This document shows positions 16,733 to 25,855 of a DNA stretch of 58,084 bases, one piece after another. Made by a program: the position numbers and the translations under genes. Under the pieces are notes generated by a model that saw only the letters and a program-made list of their open reading frames with translations, made no database searches and had not been told where the DNA came from. The stretch spans positions 1-58,084 of the forward strand of contig NZ_SJTF01000021.1 in the NCBI RefSeq assembly GCF_004634245.1, read 5' to 3'. The stretch is from Flavobacterium foetidum. GTDB taxonomy: Bacteria; Bacteroidota; Bacteroidia; Flavobacteriales; Flavobacteriaceae. Each line of letters starts with the position of its first letter. Within the stretch, counting starts at the first letter, position 1.

Positions 16733-17439
16733 TATACTAAATTGTGGACTACTTCTGTAATCTTTTCAAATGAGCTAAAATGTTCGTGCTCGACTTTATG
16801 ATTTATTTTTTCGTGTTCCCAAGTTGTGTGAAACGGAATATGAACGGCATAACCGCCGATTCCTAAAACAGGAAGCACATCCGATTTTAATGAATTTCCA
16901 ATCATTAGGAATTCGCTTGGCTTTATTTCCAGACGCCCTAATAGTTTTTCATAATCAATTTCCTGTTTGTCTGACATTACTTCGATGTGATGAAAATAAT
17001 GTCCTAAACCAGAACGATGCAGTTTGCTGTGTTGATCCTTTAAATCGCCTTTTGTTGCTACGACTAATTTGTATTTTCCGTGAAGGGCTTGTAATGTTTC
17101 TTCGATTCCGTCCAAAAGTTCGATGGGCTTTTCCAAAAGTTCTTTTCCGTATTGAATGATTTTTTCAATGACTTCAACTGGAATAGTATTGTTTGAAATG
17201 TTCATGGCAGCTTCAATCATCGAAAGGATGTAACCTTTGATTCCGTAGCCGTACAAAGGCAGATTGGCAATTTCAATCTTGAATAATTCCTGCGAAATGC
17301 CTTGATGCGAAAGATAATCTTCCATCAAGGCACAGAATTTATGTTCGGTTTCCTGAAAATAAGGTTCGTTTACAAACAAAGTGTCATCGGCATCAAATGC
17401 GATTACTTTTAGATTTGGAATTTTAGTTTTATGTAACAT
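16732..17439 (-). CDS. HAD family hydrolase
   Basis: A 235-aa haloacid dehalogenase-fold hydrolase. Motif I is FDADDTL (nucleophile Asp16, acid Asp18), motif II VVATKGD, a lysine follows in the middle, and motif IV is MIGNSLKSDVLP. The cap between residues 30 and 110 is helical (C1 type). It is probably a small-molecule phosphatase, with substrate not readable from sequence. It is the first gene of a two-gene unit: the CAT-like gene starts on its stop codon (TAATG). Confidence 0.85.
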   Translation of the reverse strand: MLHKTKIPNLKVIAFDADDTLFVNEPYFQETEHKFCALMEDYLSHQGISQELFKIEIANLPLYGYGIKGYILSMIEAAMNISNNTIPVEVIEKIIQYGKELLEKPIELLDGIEETLQALHGKYKLVVATKGDLKDQHSKLHRSGLGHYFHHIEVMSDKQEIDYEKLLGRLEIKPSEFLMIGNSLKSDVLPVLGIGGYAVHIPFHTTWEHEKINHKVEHEHFSSFEKITEVVHNLV

Positions 17440-18204
17440 AAGTTTTTTGTTTCAAGTGTTTTTTGTTTCAGGTTTCAAGTTTCAGCCACGAATTAGAATT
17501 AATTTTTGGCAATCCCTATACTATTAAAATGATTTTTAATTTGTTTAATCTGCCAAATCTAGGCGAGACTTTTTTAGCCACAAATTTCACAAATTAACAC
17601 AAATTTTTCTTTGATAGCTTTCTGTTAAGTTAAAAATAGAGCTGCCGAATCTGCTAAATCTGCGGGAGATATTTTTTCACCACAAATTTCACGAATTCTC
17701 GCTAATTTTATTTTGACAGCTTTCTTTTAAAATAAAAAACAATCTTTCAAATCTGCGGGATAGTTTTTGCCACAGATTATGAAAATTAAAATGATTTTTT
17801 TTAATAAATCTGCTTAAATCTGTCTAATCTGCGTGAAAATATTTTGCCTCGAATTACACGAATTTTTTTGTCACAAATTATTAAGATTTAAAAGAATATC
17901 TGCTTAATCTGCCAAATCTGCGAGAGATATTTTTTTGCCACCAATTTCACGGATTACACTAATTTTTTTGCCACAGATTATGGATATTAAAATGTTTTTT
18001 TTAATAAATCTGCTTAAATCTGCTGAATCTGCGTGAAAATATTTTGCCACGAATTACACGAATTTTTTTGTCAGAGATTATTAAGATTAAAAAAAATATC
18101 TGTTTAATCTGCCAAATCTGCGAGAGACTTTTTTGCCACTAATTTCACGGATTACACTAATTTTTTTGCCAAATCTGCTGAATCTGCGTGAAACCTTTTT
18201 AATC
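17440..18204. repeat. Tandem ~200-bp repeat array of GCCAC/ATCTGC modules
   Basis: A 765-bp gene-free gap. Two units align with a period near 200 bp: GCCACAGATTAT starts at 17769 and 17970, and the GCCACyAATTTCACGG segment at 17937 and 18135; a third copy is truncated near 18168. Each unit mixes GCCACgAATTACACGAATT modules with ATCTGCTTAAATCTGC/AATCTGCGTGAAA modules. More divergent modules fill 17480-17768. The same modules occur in other gaps of the window. Confidence 0.9.
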
Positions 18205-19092
18205 TTAATCCTTAGAAAAAAGCCTTTTCAAAGAAATCGTTTTATCGTAAAAAGTAATTCGGATTCCGAAAAGCAATATGATTCCGCCGAAAACCATCTG
18301 TAAAGTTATTTTTTCTTCCAAAAACAACCAAGCCAAAATGGAAGTAATTACCGCCTGACTTAACAAACTCAATGAAACTCTTGTTGCGCGCATGTGTTGC
18401 GTTGCATAACTAATCGATAGCCACGCACACAATTGACAGATTACAGCTTGTAAAACCAAAACAAACCAGCCTGCATTTGAAAAACCGGTAAAAGGTTCGT
18501 TTAACGAATAGCATAAAATTCCTAAGTAAATGCTTGAAGCCGTTAAACTAATGGTCATAAATGATAAAACATCAACTTCTGAAAGTACATTTTTGCTGAC
18601 CAAAAGATAAATCGAATATAAGATTCCGGATAAAACGGCGAACAAAAATGCTTGGTCAAAATTCAAATCAATAAAAAATTCAAAACCGACTAAAGTTACC
18701 ATTCCGAATAAAGCAACGATGGTTCCAATCCAGAAATTTGTAGCGGGCTTTGCTTTCAGAAAAAAGAAAGAACCAACGCCAACCCAAACTGGAGATAAAT
18801 TGGTTAGCAAAGAAGCCTGAGTCGCACTTGATTCCTGAATGGCAATATTCCAAACCGCAACATCAGATGAAAATAGAATACCGCAAAGTATTGCTAGAAA
18901 AATAAATTTTAATGTTGGCAGTTTAAAGTTTTTGGTCAATAGTACATAAGGCAAAAGTAAAGTCACCGCAAAAAACATTCGATAAAAAGCCGAAATTAAG
19001 CCCGGAGTCAAACGTAATTTAACTAATATCGGAAAAATCGAGATGCAAAGGATACCGCAGATTAGGGCTAATCTTGGTTTAGTGAGTTTCAT
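18205..19092 (-). CDS. EamA/DMT superfamily transporter
   Basis: A 295-aa inner membrane protein with ten predicted transmembrane segments arranged as two EamA repeats (about 10-140 and 150-285). Typical features are the early YRMFFAVTLLLPYVLL, SLLTNLSPVWVGVGSFFFL at the end of repeat 1, and SLLSQAVITSILAWLFLEE with the conserved Glu at the end of repeat 2. The family exports amino acids, metabolites or drugs; the substrate is unknown. It has an exact -7 box 29 bases upstream. Its 3' end runs into the tandem repeat array. Confidence 0.88.
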   Translation of the reverse strand: MKLTKPRLALICGILCISIFPILVKLRLTPGLISAFYRMFFAVTLLLPYVLLTKNFKLPTLKFIFLAILCGILFSSDVAVWNIAIQESSATQASLLTNLSPVWVGVGSFFFLKAKPATNFWIGTIVALFGMVTLVGFEFFIDLNFDQAFLFAVLSGILYSIYLLVSKNVLSEVDVLSFMTISLTASSIYLGILCYSLNEPFTGFSNAGWFVLVLQAVICQLCAWLSISYATQHMRATRVSLSLLSQAVITSILAWLFLEEKITLQMVFGGIILLFGIRITFYDKTISLKRLFSKD

Positions 19093-19121
19093 TAGATGTA
19101 TTTATTCTTAGATATTTTTTT

Positions 19122-19129
19122 CAAAGATA
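19122..19129 (-). promoter_or_regulatory. -7 promoter box TATCTTTG
   Basis: Exact TAnnTTTG match, 29 bases before the DMT transporter start. Confidence 0.5.
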
Positions 19130-19155
19130 GTTTAGAAAGTAAGTATCATGAAAGG

Positions 19156-19200
19156 AAAAAGCACGAATCGATTAAAAATTTAATCGGTTCATGCTTTTTT
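19156..19200 (-). terminator. Rho-independent terminator of the flotillin operon
   Basis: A long stem (AAAAAGCACGAATCGATTAA paired with TTAATCGGTTCATGCTTTTT, allowing two G-U or equivalent pairs) with a short A/T loop. It lies 22 bases downstream of the flotillin stop. Confidence 0.75.
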
Positions 19201-19221
19201 ATTTTAAAAAGAAGAGCTTCT

Positions 19222-20742
19222 TTATTCTTTAGTTTCTTCAACCTGAATCGTTGGTGGAACTTCTGGTGTACTTGAATCTTCACCTTTTAGATAACTCGGC
19301 AGATTTAATCCGGCCATATTGAATAAATCATTTAATGGCGGAACCGTTTTCATCATTCCAGAAACAAAATTGGCTGTAGAACCATTTTCGCCCTGACCAT
19401 TTCCAGAATCCCAAACGGTAATTTTGTCAATCTTGATATTTTTAACAGCTTCAACTTGAGTTTTAACCAATTCTGGAAGTTTTTCCAATAATAAAAGCTG
19501 GAATGCTTTGCTTGGATCTCCGCCTGCAGCCGCTACTACATCTTTGTAACCTTCTGCTTGTTTGGTTAAGATTTCAAATAAACCTTTTGCTTCTGCTTCC
19601 ATCTTAGCGAAAATAGCATCAGCTTCTCCTTTTGCATTTTCTCTAATAGTTTCTGCAGCAGCCTGTGCTTCGATAATGGCTCTTTGTTTGGCAATTTCCG
19701 CAGGAACTACAATGTTGGCAATTTGTGTAGAACGTTCTCTTTCAGAACGAGCCAACTCGGCTTTTTGCTCTGCAAGATAAGATTCTTCCAATGCTTTTGC
19801 CTGTTGTACTTTTTCGGCAGCAATTGCGATACGTAACGATTCTGCTTCTTTTTCTCTTCGAATCGCTTCAGAATTCGCAATGGCAATTTTAGCCTCGTTT
19901 TCTCCCTGAATCGCAATCGCGTTAGCTTCAGAAGTTTTTACCCTTGTATCTCTTTCAGCTTCAGCTTTACCAATCGTTTCGTCTTTGGCGGCTGTTGCAA
20001 TACTAATTTCACGGTCTTTTTGAGTAATCGCAATTTTTACGTCACGATCTCTATGTGTTTCTGCGATTTGAGTGTCTTTTTCTCTATCAGCAAGAGCTTT
20101 ACCAGTTTCCCCGATTTTTTCTTGTTCTGCAACGCTGATTTTAGCTTCGTTGATGGCTTTTGCAGCAGCTTCTTTTCCTAAAGCTTCGATATAACCAGAT
20201 TCATCACGAATATCGGTAACGTTTACGTTGATTAATTTTAAACCGATTTTCTTCAATTCACTGTCCACGTTTTTAGAAATGTTGTCCAGGAATTTATCAC
20301 GGTCAGAGTTAATTTCTTCAATAGTCATGGTTGCGATAACCAAACGCAACTGACCAAACAAAATATCTTTTGCAAGCTCTTGAACTTGTTCTGATGATAA
20401 ACCTAATAATCTTTCAGCAGCTGTATTCATACTGTCCGATTCTGTAGAAATGGCTATGGTGAATCGGCAAGGAACATCGACTCTAATGTTCTGACGGCTT
20501 AATGCATTGGTCAGATTGGCTTCGATAGAAAGCGGTTTTAAATCTAGAAAAGAGTAATCCTGAATTACCGGCCAGATAAAAGCACCTCCACCGTGTACAC
20601 AACGTGCTGAGGTTCCTCCAGTGCGCCCGTAGATTACTAAAATTTTATCTGAAGGACAGCGCTTGTACCTCGAGATTAATGCTGAAATGGTTACGAATAG
20701 AACGATTGCCGCAACTGCAATCAAAATAATTGGGTTGATCAT
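19222..20742 (-). CDS. Flotillin-family (SPFH) membrane scaffold protein
   Basis: A 506-aa protein with an N-terminal membrane segment (PIILIAVAAIVLFVTISAL, residues about 3-22), an SPFH domain (about 30-190) and a very long charged coiled coil (about 190-400) with repeated A/E/K-rich heptads and recurring RDRDVKI/DREISIA/RDTRVK segments. The C-terminal part has the flotillin tail (LLLLEKLPELVKTQVEAV). Flotillins assemble at the membrane and organise fluid microdomains. The upstream neighbour, 10 bp away on the same strand, is an NfeD/YqiJ-like membrane protein, the usual flotillin partner. Confidence 0.92.
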   Translation of the reverse strand: MINPIILIAVAAIVLFVTISALISRYKRCPSDKILVIYGRTGGTSARCVHGGGAFIWPVIQDYSFLDLKPLSIEANLTNALSRQNIRVDVPCRFTIAISTESDSMNTAAERLLGLSSEQVQELAKDILFGQLRLVIATMTIEEINSDRDKFLDNISKNVDSELKKIGLKLINVNVTDIRDESGYIEALGKEAAAKAINEAKISVAEQEKIGETGKALADREKDTQIAETHRDRDVKIAITQKDREISIATAAKDETIGKAEAERDTRVKTSEANAIAIQGENEAKIAIANSEAIRREKEAESLRIAIAAEKVQQAKALEESYLAEQKAELARSERERSTQIANIVVPAEIAKQRAIIEAQAAAETIRENAKGEADAIFAKMEAEAKGLFEILTKQAEGYKDVVAAAGGDPSKAFQLLLLEKLPELVKTQVEAVKNIKIDKITVWDSGNGQGENGSTANFVSGMMKTVPPLNDLFNMAGLNLPSYLKGEDSSTPEVPPTIQVEETKE

Positions 20743-20752
20743 TATAGTTGTA

Positions 20753-21316
20753 TTATAGGGTTTCGACGATTAAAAGGTTGTTGTTTTCTATTCTAACAAC
20801 TTTCACTGAACTTCCTGACGGAATTCTGTCCTGTTCGGTCATGGCTTCCAGTTCATGAAATGCACCGTTTACGCTTATCATGATTTTGCCTTTTCCAGTT
20901 TTCTTTTCGGGAATAGTCAGATAAACTTCGGCAGTTTTATTTAGCGTATTGGTTATTTTAAAAGAATTGTCTTCGGCTAGTTTTTGTACTTGTTTGATTA
21001 CGAAGAAAAACAAAAGCACAAACAAAACTCCAACAACAAACGAAGTAATGATAAGAAACACAGGTTTTTCGCCGAAAGTAGCATAAAAAGAAATTCCGGT
21101 CCAGCTGAAACCCAGCAAAAAGTTGATTAAGTTTCTTAAAGAAAAAAGCTGAAAATCGCCGTCGTGAACATCTGCATTAAAATCGGTATCGAAGCCGTCT
21201 GCGACATCCAGACCCGAAAAGGTAATAACGGTTTGAATAAGAAAAATTAAACTTGTTGGAATCGCGATGTACCAAAAAGATTTAAGCAACGTAGGTAGAC
21301 TGTCTAATAGCTCCAT
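20753..21316 (-). CDS. NfeD/YqiJ-like membrane protein with OB-fold tail
   Basis: A 187-aa protein. Three hydrophobic segments (about 15-33, 65-85, 90-112) are followed by a C-terminal soluble OB-like domain (about 120-187) containing KGKIMISVNGAFHELEA and SSVKVVRIENNNLLIVE. This matches the YqiJ/YuaF-type proteins encoded beside flotillins, which help flotillin localise. It is 10 bp upstream of the flotillin gene and surely in the same operon. Confidence 0.85.
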   Translation of the reverse strand: MELLDSLPTLLKSFWYIAIPTSLIFLIQTVITFSGLDVADGFDTDFNADVHDGDFQLFSLRNLINFLLGFSWTGISFYATFGEKPVFLIITSFVVGVLFVLLFFFVIKQVQKLAEDNSFKITNTLNKTAEVYLTIPEKKTGKGKIMISVNGAFHELEAMTEQDRIPSGSSVKVVRIENNNLLIVETL

Positions 21317-21411
21317 GATTTTCAGTTTTTCTAATAACTTTTGGCGCTAATATCTCATTTTTTTTGTAAGAAAACTAGTTTTAAAGGAAAATGTACTTTA
21401 TAGTATTTGTA

Positions 21412-21457
21412 AAAAACAAAAGCGCAAATTCATACTTGATTTTGCGCTTTTGTTTTT
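21412..21457 (-). terminator. Rho-independent terminator of the T9SS cargo gene
   Basis: A perfect 17-bp stem (AAAAACAAAAGCGCAAA / TTTGCGCTTTTGTTTTT) with a 12-nt loop, about 28 bases beyond the stop of the gene at 21485. Confidence 0.92.
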
Positions 21458-21484
21458 AATTTTGAATTATGTCTTTTTGAAAGT

Positions 21485-22930
21485 TTATTTTTTTAGAATA
21501 ATCTTTTTTGTCGTTGATTTTCCGTTTAATGTGAAGGTTAACAAATAGACGCCATTTTGAAACTCAGAAATATCTGCGTTATTAACTTCCTTAAAGTTTT
21601 TTAGCATTTTTCCATTTATATCAAACAGTACGGCTTTATCAACTTTTTCCTCAAAGTTAATTATACCTTTTGACGGATTTGGATAAATAAATAAATTAGA
21701 ATTGATTGCTGTAAAATCATCTGTTCCTAAAGTATAGCTCATATTTAATTTCATTACAAACACAGTATTCGTTGAAGACATATTTCCAGAAGAAATAAAA
21801 ATACTGTTAGAATTATCACTTGTAACCCTTTCGATTTTAGTTATATCCTCTGCAATATCAATGGTAGCAATTCCATTATTTCCAAAAGAGGAATCAAATT
21901 GTCCATTTTGATCTAGTTTAGCTATTCTGAGATTAAAAGAAAGATCAACACCCAGTACATATGTAAACCCCCCTAATGAAACTGTTTTTGTAGGAGGGAA
22001 ACCAAAATCAGCTTCTCTGTAAGTATATTTTGCAAGAGATGTACCACTAGCATCAAACTTTTTTATATGATATCTAGCATCGGATGTTGAAGAGTAGTAA
22101 TTTTCAAGAACAATAAAAATCTGATTCATCTCGTCGTATACAATAGATATCATTTCTTGACTGCCTATTTTTTGGTTATCATCTTGATAAACAAGTTTCA
22201 GGCTTGATCCGTCTGCATTAAGAAAGTGGTATAAATTTCTTGTGGTAGTATTATCAGAATATGTTCCGCCAAATAAAAAATTCCCTGATTGAGTTTTACA
22301 GTAACTCTGGAAGTCACTTGATAAGCCAAGATAATTATTATGTAATGTAGCAGTTTTAGATCCATTTGATGTTAGGCTTTTGATAGAAACTTTGTTGCCA
22401 GATTTTGTTGAGAAAATAAAACTTCCGTCTGAAATCTGATCAATAAAGCCCGGATTATCGCTTACACCATCTTTTGGTGATACAACTATTCCAGAGTCGC
22501 CAAAATTTAAATCTGCTAGTCCATTGTTCTTTACTTTTATGATTTTGTATTCAAAATCACCAGTATATTCCCTTCCAATAATCAACATTTCTGTATTATT
22601 GTTTATGGCTGTTGCGCTGTTTTTACTATAAAAAGTGGGAGTACCACTCTCTATTCCATCACCTGAAAAACTGGTGTCTAAAAGCCCGTTGCTTAATAAT
22701 TGTACAGTTTTATAACCATCATTGTTAGTCAAGTTCAAATTATTGCCCGTAATTCTAATTTTTGATTGCGAAAAAATATCAATCGACAGAACTTTAGGCA
22801 TTGTTGTTGGAATAAAAAGATACCCTTTATTTCCAAAAGAAGTACTCATTAGATAATTGTGATTTTGAGCATCTAGATTATTAAGGAATATTATAAATAG
22901 TAAAATTGTAAAAAAGTAATTTTTCTTCAT
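21485..22930 (-). CDS. Secreted delta-60-repeat protein with T9SS C-terminal sorting domain
   Basis: A 481-aa protein with a Sec signal peptide (ends near LDAQ, residue 22). The body has delta-60-type repeats built around DTSFSGDGI, DLNFGDSGIV and DSSFGNNGIA, which form beta-propeller-like blades. The last ~75 residues are a type A T9SS sorting domain: LFIYPNPSKGIINFE, VLFDINGKMLKN, and a basic end TTKKIILKK. It should therefore be carried by the type IX system to the surface or medium, where the sorting domain is removed. Own terminator; no operon partner. Confidence 0.93.
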   Translation of the reverse strand: MKKNYFFTILLFIIFLNNLDAQNHNYLMSTSFGNKGYLFIPTTMPKVLSIDIFSQSKIRITGNNLNLTNNDGYKTVQLLSNGLLDTSFSGDGIESGTPTFYSKNSATAINNNTEMLIIGREYTGDFEYKIIKVKNNGLADLNFGDSGIVVSPKDGVSDNPGFIDQISDGSFIFSTKSGNKVSIKSLTSNGSKTATLHNNYLGLSSDFQSYCKTQSGNFLFGGTYSDNTTTRNLYHFLNADGSSLKLVYQDDNQKIGSQEMISIVYDEMNQIFIVLENYYSSTSDARYHIKKFDASGTSLAKYTYREADFGFPPTKTVSLGGFTYVLGVDLSFNLRIAKLDQNGQFDSSFGNNGIATIDIAEDITKIERVTSDNSNSIFISSGNMSSTNTVFVMKLNMSYTLGTDDFTAINSNLFIYPNPSKGIINFEEKVDKAVLFDINGKMLKNFKEVNNADISEFQNGVYLLTFTLNGKSTTKKIILKK

Positions 22931-23026
22931 AAATTATTAAATTTAAATTTGTGCGAATATACTTGTTTAACAATGAATTACAAACTTTAATTCTTCTTTT
23001 TTTTAAAAAATAAGAGAGTTAAATAA

Positions 23027-23060
23027 AAAAGCGTGAAATCAAATATGAATTCACGCTTTT
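23027..23060 (-). terminator. Rho-independent terminator
   Basis: An 11-bp stem (AAAAGCGTGAA / TTCACGCTTTT) with a 12-nt loop, 22 bases past the stop of the frameshifted small gene at 23082. On the minus strand it would end transcription coming from that gene. Confidence 0.85.
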
Positions 23061-23081
23061 AGTTCATTAAATAAAAAAAAA

Positions 23082-23343
23082 TTACTGCAGGCAGGCTTTC
23101 CGAATTTGTTTATCCGAAAACGGTTCGAGTGCTTTGGCGAGCATTTCACTGATTTTGATGCATTCCATCATTTTTGATCTTAGCTCTTTATCATCTCCCA
23201 ATTCTGTTTCAACAATTCGCTTGAAAATTTCAGACAGATAATTGGGCTGTTCTCTAAAATCTCCCTCAAACCATAAGTGTTAGAAATTTTTCCATTGATG
23301 GCATTACATAGTGGTTTGTCGGTTTTTGATTTTCTTTAATCAT
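23082..23343 (-). pseudogene. Frameshifted small gene, unknown family
   Basis: Two overlapping minus-strand frames together read as one protein of about 87 residues. Translation from ATG 23343 gives MIKENQKPTNHYVMPSMEKF and continues LTLMV to a stop near 23268. The next frame continues FEGDFREQPNYLSEIFKRIV and then ELRSKMMECIKISEMLAKAL before the stop TAA at 23082. The span is 262 bp, one base off a multiple of three, so a single indel near 23265-23280 explains it. A terminator follows directly. I do not recognise the family; it could be a recent pseudogene or a sequencing error. Confidence 0.6.
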
Positions 23344-23454
23344 TCTCTTAAAGTTTTAATTAAAAATCCTTAAGGGTATTTTTTGCAGAACAAACTTATA
23401 AAAATGATTTTGAAAGAAACAACAAAAAGTAAGAATTTTATTTTGTTTTTTTAT

Positions 23455-23528
23455 TCCTGCAAGGTTTTCAAAACCTTGTAGGTATGGCGATTTATTCAAA
23501 CCTACAAGGTTTTGAAAACCTTGCAGGA
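23455..23528. repeat. Inverted pair of 29-bp CCTGCAAGG palindromes
   Basis: TCCTGCAAGGTTTTC...GTAGGT at 23455-23483 and its exact 29-bp reverse complement at 23500-23528, 16 bp apart. Each copy is itself a near-perfect palindrome. It lies between metG and the frameshifted small gene. Confidence 0.92.
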
Positions 23529-23592
23529 CAACCAAAATAAACTTAAAAGAGATAAAAAAAAAAGATGTGCAATAACACATCTTTTAAAATCT

Positions 23593-25728
23593 TTAGTTCA
23601 CCGTAGCCCCATTCGGCGCATCAGCATCTGGATTTACAAAAACTAGTTTTCCTTCTGCGTTTGTTGTCATCAAGATCATTCCTTGACTTTCAACACCGCG
23701 TAAAGCTCTTGGAGCAAGATTTGCTAATACAGAAACACGTTTTCCGATGATTTCTTCTGGCGAAAAACTTTCAGCAATTCCCGAAACAATCGTACGAACA
23801 TCAATTCCGGTATCTACTTTAAGAACTAAAAGTTTGTTTGCTTTTGGCATTTTTTCAGCTTCCAAAATAGTTCCGATACGAATATCCATTTTAGCAAAAT
23901 CTTCAAACTGAATTAAATCTTTTTGAGGTTCTGCTTGTTTGTTTTCGGCAAGATTAGCTGTTTTTGTTGCTTCCAATTTATCTATTTGTTTTTGTATTTC
24001 TTCGTCTTCAATTTTAGCGAAAAGCAATTCTGCTTCGCCAATTTTATGTCCTGCCGGAAGTAAATCTGAAGTTTCAGAAATATCATTCCAATCTAAAGTT
24101 TTATCAAGGAAAATATCTTTTGCATCGCGATTTTTCTCTTTCAGGAATTTGCTGAAACCTGCAAAATGTTCTTTAAGATTTCCTAACTTCAATATTTTAG
24201 AAAGTTTCGCAGCAGTGAAAGGTAAAAATGGTTCAGCCAAAACGCTCAACGCAGCAGCAATTTGCAGTGCTACATACATCTGCGTTTTTACACGCTCCGG
24301 ATTGTCTTTCATCACTTTCCAAGGCTCTTCGTCTGCCAGGTATTTATTTCCTAAACGAGCCACATTCATTAATTCGCCCAAAGCTTCACGGAATCTGTAG
24401 CGCTCCACAGAACTTGAAATTACCGCTGGATAGGCTTTTAATTCTGCTAAAGTTTGTTCGTCAACTTCTGTAAATTCGTTTGGAGCTGGAATAACGCCAT
24501 CGTAATATTTGTTGGTTAAAACCACCACACGATTCACAAAGTTTCCGAAAACGGCAACCAATTCGTTATTATTTCTCGCTTGAAAATCTTTCCAAGTAAA
24601 ATCGTTATCTTTTGTTTCAGGAGCGTTAGATGTCAATGCATAACGTAAAACATCTTGCTTGTCTGGAAATTCTTCTAAATATTCGTGCAACCAAACCGCC
24701 CAGTTTTTAGAAGTAGAAAGTTTGTTGCCTTCCAAATTCAAGAACTCATTTGCCGGAACGTTATCTGGTAAAATGTAGCTTCCTTCAGCTTTTAGCATCG
24801 CCGGGAAAATGATACAGTGGAAAACAATATTGTCTTTTCCGATAAAGTGAACTAATTTGGTGTCTTGATCTTTCCAGTACGGTTCCCAGTCTTTTCCTTC
24901 GCGTGCCGCCCATTCTTTCGTAGAAGAAATATATCCGATAGGCGCATCAAACCAAACGTAAAGTTTTTTGCCTTCAGCACCTTCAACTGGAACATCAATT
25001 CCCCAGTCCAAATCACGTGTTACCGCACGAGGTTCTAAACCTGCATCAATCCAAGATTTTACTTGTCCGTAAACGTTGGTTTTCCAGTCGTTTTTATGAC
25101 CTTCTAAAATCCATTCGCGTAAAAATGCATCGTAACGATCCAAAGGTAAAAACCAGTGTTTCGTTGATTTTAAAACCGGAGTTTCGCCAGTAATGGTCGA
25201 TTTCGGATTGATCAAATCAGTTGCGTTCAAAGTAGAGCCGCAATTTTCACATTGATCGCCGTATGCTCCGTCATTCCCGCATCTTGGGCAAGTTCCAACT
25301 ACAAAACGATCTGCTAAAAACTGATTGGCTTTTGCATCGTACAATTGTTCTGTAACTTCTTCAATAAAATCGCCTTTATCATACAAAGTCCTAAAGAATT
25401 CAGAAGCCGTTTCATGATGAATTTTAGCCGAAGTTCTAGAATAATTGTTGAATGAAATTCCGAAATCAGCAAACGATTTACGAATGATTCCATCATATTT
25501 ATCAATAACTTCCTGCGGTGTAATTCCTTCTTTTTTGGCTTTCATAGAAATTGCAACACCATGTTCATCGCTTCCGCAAATAAATGCAACGTCTTTTCCC
25601 TGCAATCTTAAATATCGAGAATATATATCTGCAGGCACGTAAACCCCTGCCAAATGCCCAATATGTATTGGTCCATTGGTGTAAGGTAATGCCGCTGTGA
25701 TTGTATATCTCTTCGGATCTTGTATCAT
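23593..25728 (-). CDS. metG: Methionyl-tRNA synthetase
   Basis: Charges tRNA-Met; cytosolic class I synthetase of 711 aa. The HIGH motif is at residues 22-25 (GPIHIGHLAG), the zinc knuckle CPRC/CENC is near residues 145-165, and the KMSKS loop appears as NKLSTSKNW, a common variant in this family. The anticodon-binding helical domain follows, and the C-terminal ~105 residues (from FEDFAKMDIRIGTILEAE) form the EMAP-II-like tRNA-binding domain used for dimerisation. An exact -7 box lies 19 bases upstream. Length and domain order are normal. Confidence 0.97.
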   Translation of the reverse strand: MIQDPKRYTITAALPYTNGPIHIGHLAGVYVPADIYSRYLRLQGKDVAFICGSDEHGVAISMKAKKEGITPQEVIDKYDGIIRKSFADFGISFNNYSRTSAKIHHETASEFFRTLYDKGDFIEEVTEQLYDAKANQFLADRFVVGTCPRCGNDGAYGDQCENCGSTLNATDLINPKSTITGETPVLKSTKHWFLPLDRYDAFLREWILEGHKNDWKTNVYGQVKSWIDAGLEPRAVTRDLDWGIDVPVEGAEGKKLYVWFDAPIGYISSTKEWAAREGKDWEPYWKDQDTKLVHFIGKDNIVFHCIIFPAMLKAEGSYILPDNVPANEFLNLEGNKLSTSKNWAVWLHEYLEEFPDKQDVLRYALTSNAPETKDNDFTWKDFQARNNNELVAVFGNFVNRVVVLTNKYYDGVIPAPNEFTEVDEQTLAELKAYPAVISSSVERYRFREALGELMNVARLGNKYLADEEPWKVMKDNPERVKTQMYVALQIAAALSVLAEPFLPFTAAKLSKILKLGNLKEHFAGFSKFLKEKNRDAKDIFLDKTLDWNDISETSDLLPAGHKIGEAELLFAKIEDEEIQKQIDKLEATKTANLAENKQAEPQKDLIQFEDFAKMDIRIGTILEAEKMPKANKLLVLKVDTGIDVRTIVSGIAESFSPEEIIGKRVSVLANLAPRALRGVESQGMILMTTNAEGKLVFVNPDADAPNGATVN

Positions 25729-25747
25729 AATTCAATTTTATTGAGTG

Positions 25748-25755
25748 CAAAAATA
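25748..25755 (-). promoter_or_regulatory. -7 promoter box TATTTTTG
   Basis: Exact TAnnTTTG match, 19 bases before the metG start. Confidence 0.5.
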
Positions 25756-25855
25756 AGCAATAGAATTGAGATTTTAATGTTACACCGAGATTCGCTGAGT
25801 TTTTACTAGAGATTCGTTAAGATTTTTGCCGCGAAGTCACTAAGACACAAAATTT

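Noticed and set aside
23356..23580. 74-aa minus-strand reading frame near metG
   Set aside because: It is built from the inverted pair of 29-bp palindromes and low-complexity sequence, with no sensible start or domain.
23593..25728. Defective MetG because KMSKS is KLSTS
   Set aside because: The KLSTS variant occurs in this family; all other motifs and the length are normal.
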